Assembly: GCA_016202725.1 (NCBI GenBank)
Contig: JACQOD010000015.1
Location: 1 to 6,798 of the forward strand
Reading direction: 5' to 3'
Source: Candidatus Aenigmatarchaeota archaeon
GTDB lineage: Archaea > Aenigmatarchaeota > Aenigmatarchaeia > QMZP01
Length of the DNA stretch: 6,798 nt
Each line of letters starts with the position of its first letter. Position 1 is the first letter of the stretch. This document shows positions 5,776-6,798 of the stretch, in pieces. The position numbers were made by a program, and so were the translations under genes. The notes below the pieces were generated by a model. The model was not told the origin of the DNA, made no database searches, and was given only the letters and a program-made list of their open reading frames with translations.

Positions 5776-6656
5776 ACGGCAAGACGATCCTGATCACGGG
5801 CGTGAACGGCTTCATCGGCCGGTGGGCGGCGGAGCGCCTGCAGCAGGGCAACCGGATCCTGGGGCTGAGCCGCGACGGTGCTGCCCCGGCAGGGGTGGTG
5901 GGGGTCCAGGGGGACATCACGGCCATGGACCGGCTCCGGGTCAAGGGGCCCGTGGACTACTGCATCCACCTCGCGGCGATATCTGATGTCCAGGCATGCG
6001 ACCGCGACCCCCTGCAGGCCTTCCGCAGCAACGTGCAGGGAACCTCCAACGTCCTGCAGTGGTGCAGCGCCCAGGGGGTGCGCGGCCTGCTGCTCGCGTC
6101 CAGCGGCAAGGTCTATGGCAGCGGACCGGGGACCGTCCGCGAGGATGCCATCCCCCGGCCGTACAACATGTACGGCATCACCAAGGCCTATGCCGACTAC
6201 CTTGCCCAGGGGTATGGGCGGCTGCACCGGCTGCCGGTCCTGAGCATGCGCCTCGTGAATGTCTATGGCCCGGGAGACCCGAACAGTTCGCGCATCATTC
6301 CCTCGACCATCCGCTCCCTTCGGGAAGGGGTGGCTCCCGTCCTCTATGGCGACGGCTCCACGGAACGGGCATTCCTCTACGTCACGGACGTCGTCTCCTT
6401 CATCGAGCGGGCCCTGTCCGCCCTTGAACAGGGGAACGGCGGCATCTACAACGTCTCCCCTCCCTCCCAATATTCCATCCGAACGATCGTGGAGACGATT
6501 GTCCGCCTCATGGCAAGCTCCCTCCAGCCCCGCTACCAGGAGGGGAAGGCGGTTCCCTCTGACTGCATCCTCCTGCAGGACAAGGCCCGCGCCCTGGGCT
6601 GGGAGCCGCAGGTCCCCCTCGAGGAGGGGTTGCGGCAGGTCATCGCGGCCTCGTAA
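5772..6656 (+). CDS. NAD-dependent sugar epimerase/dehydratase (extended SDR)
   Basis: A 294-residue extended short-chain dehydrogenase/reductase acting on a nucleotide sugar. It has the NAD(P)-binding TGVNGFIG (9-16), HLAAISDV (66-73), SSGKVYG (110-116) with the catalytic Ser/Thr position, the YxxxK pair Y134/K138 in YGITK, MRLVNVYGPGD (159-169) and the substrate-side RAFLYVTDVV (199-208). This is the GalE / RmlB / WbpP group; the sequence alone does not separate a 4-epimerase from a 4,6-dehydratase or a reductase. It is slightly short for the group. The start lies in the ATGA overlap with the GT2 gene; its Shine-Dalgarno is weak, so reinitiation is likely. It probably provides the donor sugar for the transferases upstream. 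Its last codons lie in a 38-base duplicated segment. Confidence 0.93.
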   Translation: MNGKTILITGVNGFIGRWAAERLQQGNRILGLSRDGAAPAGVVGVQGDITAMDRLRVKGPVDYCIHLAAISDVQACDRDPLQAFRSNVQGTSNVLQWCSAQGVRGLLLASSGKVYGSGPGTVREDAIPRPYNMYGITKAYADYLAQGYGRLHRLPVLSMRLVNVYGPGDPNSSRIIPSTIRSLREGVAPVLYGDGSTERAFLYVTDVVSFIERALSALEQGNGGIYNVSPPSQYSIRTIVETIVRLMASSLQPRYQEGKAVPSDCILLQDKARALGWEPQVPLEEGLRQVIAAS

Positions 6657-6665
6657 CTGTGCACC
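6628..6665 (+). repeat. 38-base direct repeat, copy 1 (epimerase 3' end)
   Basis: Identical at all 38 bases to 6702-6739, 74 bases downstream. Copy 1 covers the last codons of the epimerase, its TAA stop and nine further bases; the bases just outside differ on both sides. Since 74 is not a multiple of three, the second copy would not extend the protein even if the stop were lost. Confidence 0.9.
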
Positions 6666-6701
6666 TCGGGACGAAGGTCACATTCGCCCAGCCGTCCACC
6701 T

Positions 6702-6739
6702 GGTTGCGGCAGGTCATCGCGGCCTCGTAACTGTGCACC
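6702..6739 (+). repeat. 38-base direct repeat, copy 2 (non-coding)
   Basis: A perfect copy of the epimerase 3' end in intergenic DNA, including a dead TAA at 6728-6730. It sits four bases before the second copy of the 55-base element. The 36-base spacer after copy 1 (6666-6701) starts like the sequence after copy 2 (CGGG, then an AAGG motif) but diverges after that. A tandem duplication partly overwritten later, recombination involving the element, or an assembly artefact near a contig end could each explain it. Confidence 0.9.
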
Positions 6740-6743
6740 CGGG

Positions 6744-6798
6744 CGCTAAGGGCGAACCACAGCATAACGTGAACCGTCTTCAAGACCTCGGACGAGGA
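6744..6798 (+). repeat. 55-base intergenic repeat element, copy 2 (cut by window edge)
   Basis: Matches 2958-3012 at 42 of 55 positions without gaps, ending in the shared CTCGGACGAGGA at the last base of the window, so its full length is not visible. Like copy 1 it follows a plus-strand gene in the same orientation: 87 bases after the epimerase stop, or 13 after the duplicated stop. Both regions also have CTGTGC shortly after the gene's stop codon. Confidence 0.6.

Overview
This window comes from a GC-rich archaeon and carries part of a protein N-glycosylation / cell-surface glycan locus. Three things point to an archaeon: a complete single-subunit oligosaccharyltransferase of the AglB/STT3 type; two TATA-like boxes, each centred about 25 bases before a start codon that has no Shine-Dalgarno sequence (leaderless transcripts); and internal operon genes joined by ATGA start/stop overlaps. 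I cannot place the organism more precisely from sequence alone.

Layout. Positions 1-370 hold no convincing gene and end in the likely aglB promoter. The aglB gene (383-2905, +) encodes the membrane enzyme that moves a lipid-linked glycan onto asparagine. A 229-base convergent gap (2906-3134) contains a 55-base element that recurs at the end of the window. A class I SAM-dependent methyltransferase follows on the minus strand (3135-3887). A 93-base divergent control region (3888-3980) with two TATA-like boxes and a 13-base palindrome separates it from a plus-strand operon: an Alg14/PssD-like protein (3981-4424), an Alg13/PssE-like protein (4421-4879), a family 2 glycosyltransferase (4876-5775) and an extended-SDR NAD-dependent sugar epimerase/dehydratase (5772-6656). 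Each of the three junctions in this operon is a four-base ATGA overlap. After the epimerase, a perfect 38-base repeat copies the gene's 3' end and stop codon, and the second copy of the 55-base element runs to the window edge.

How the genes probably fit together (inference). The epimerase supplies or modifies a nucleotide sugar. The Alg14/Alg13 pair together form one GT-B glycosyltransferase that adds a sugar to a lipid-linked acceptor, and the GT2 adds another. The methyltransferase may decorate the glycan. AglB transfers the finished glycan outside the membrane. The enzyme that starts the lipid-linked chain, a flippase and other glycosyltransferases are not in the window. The least explained features are the recurring 55-base element, found downstream of both aglB and the epimerase in the same orientation, and the palindromes at the promoters.
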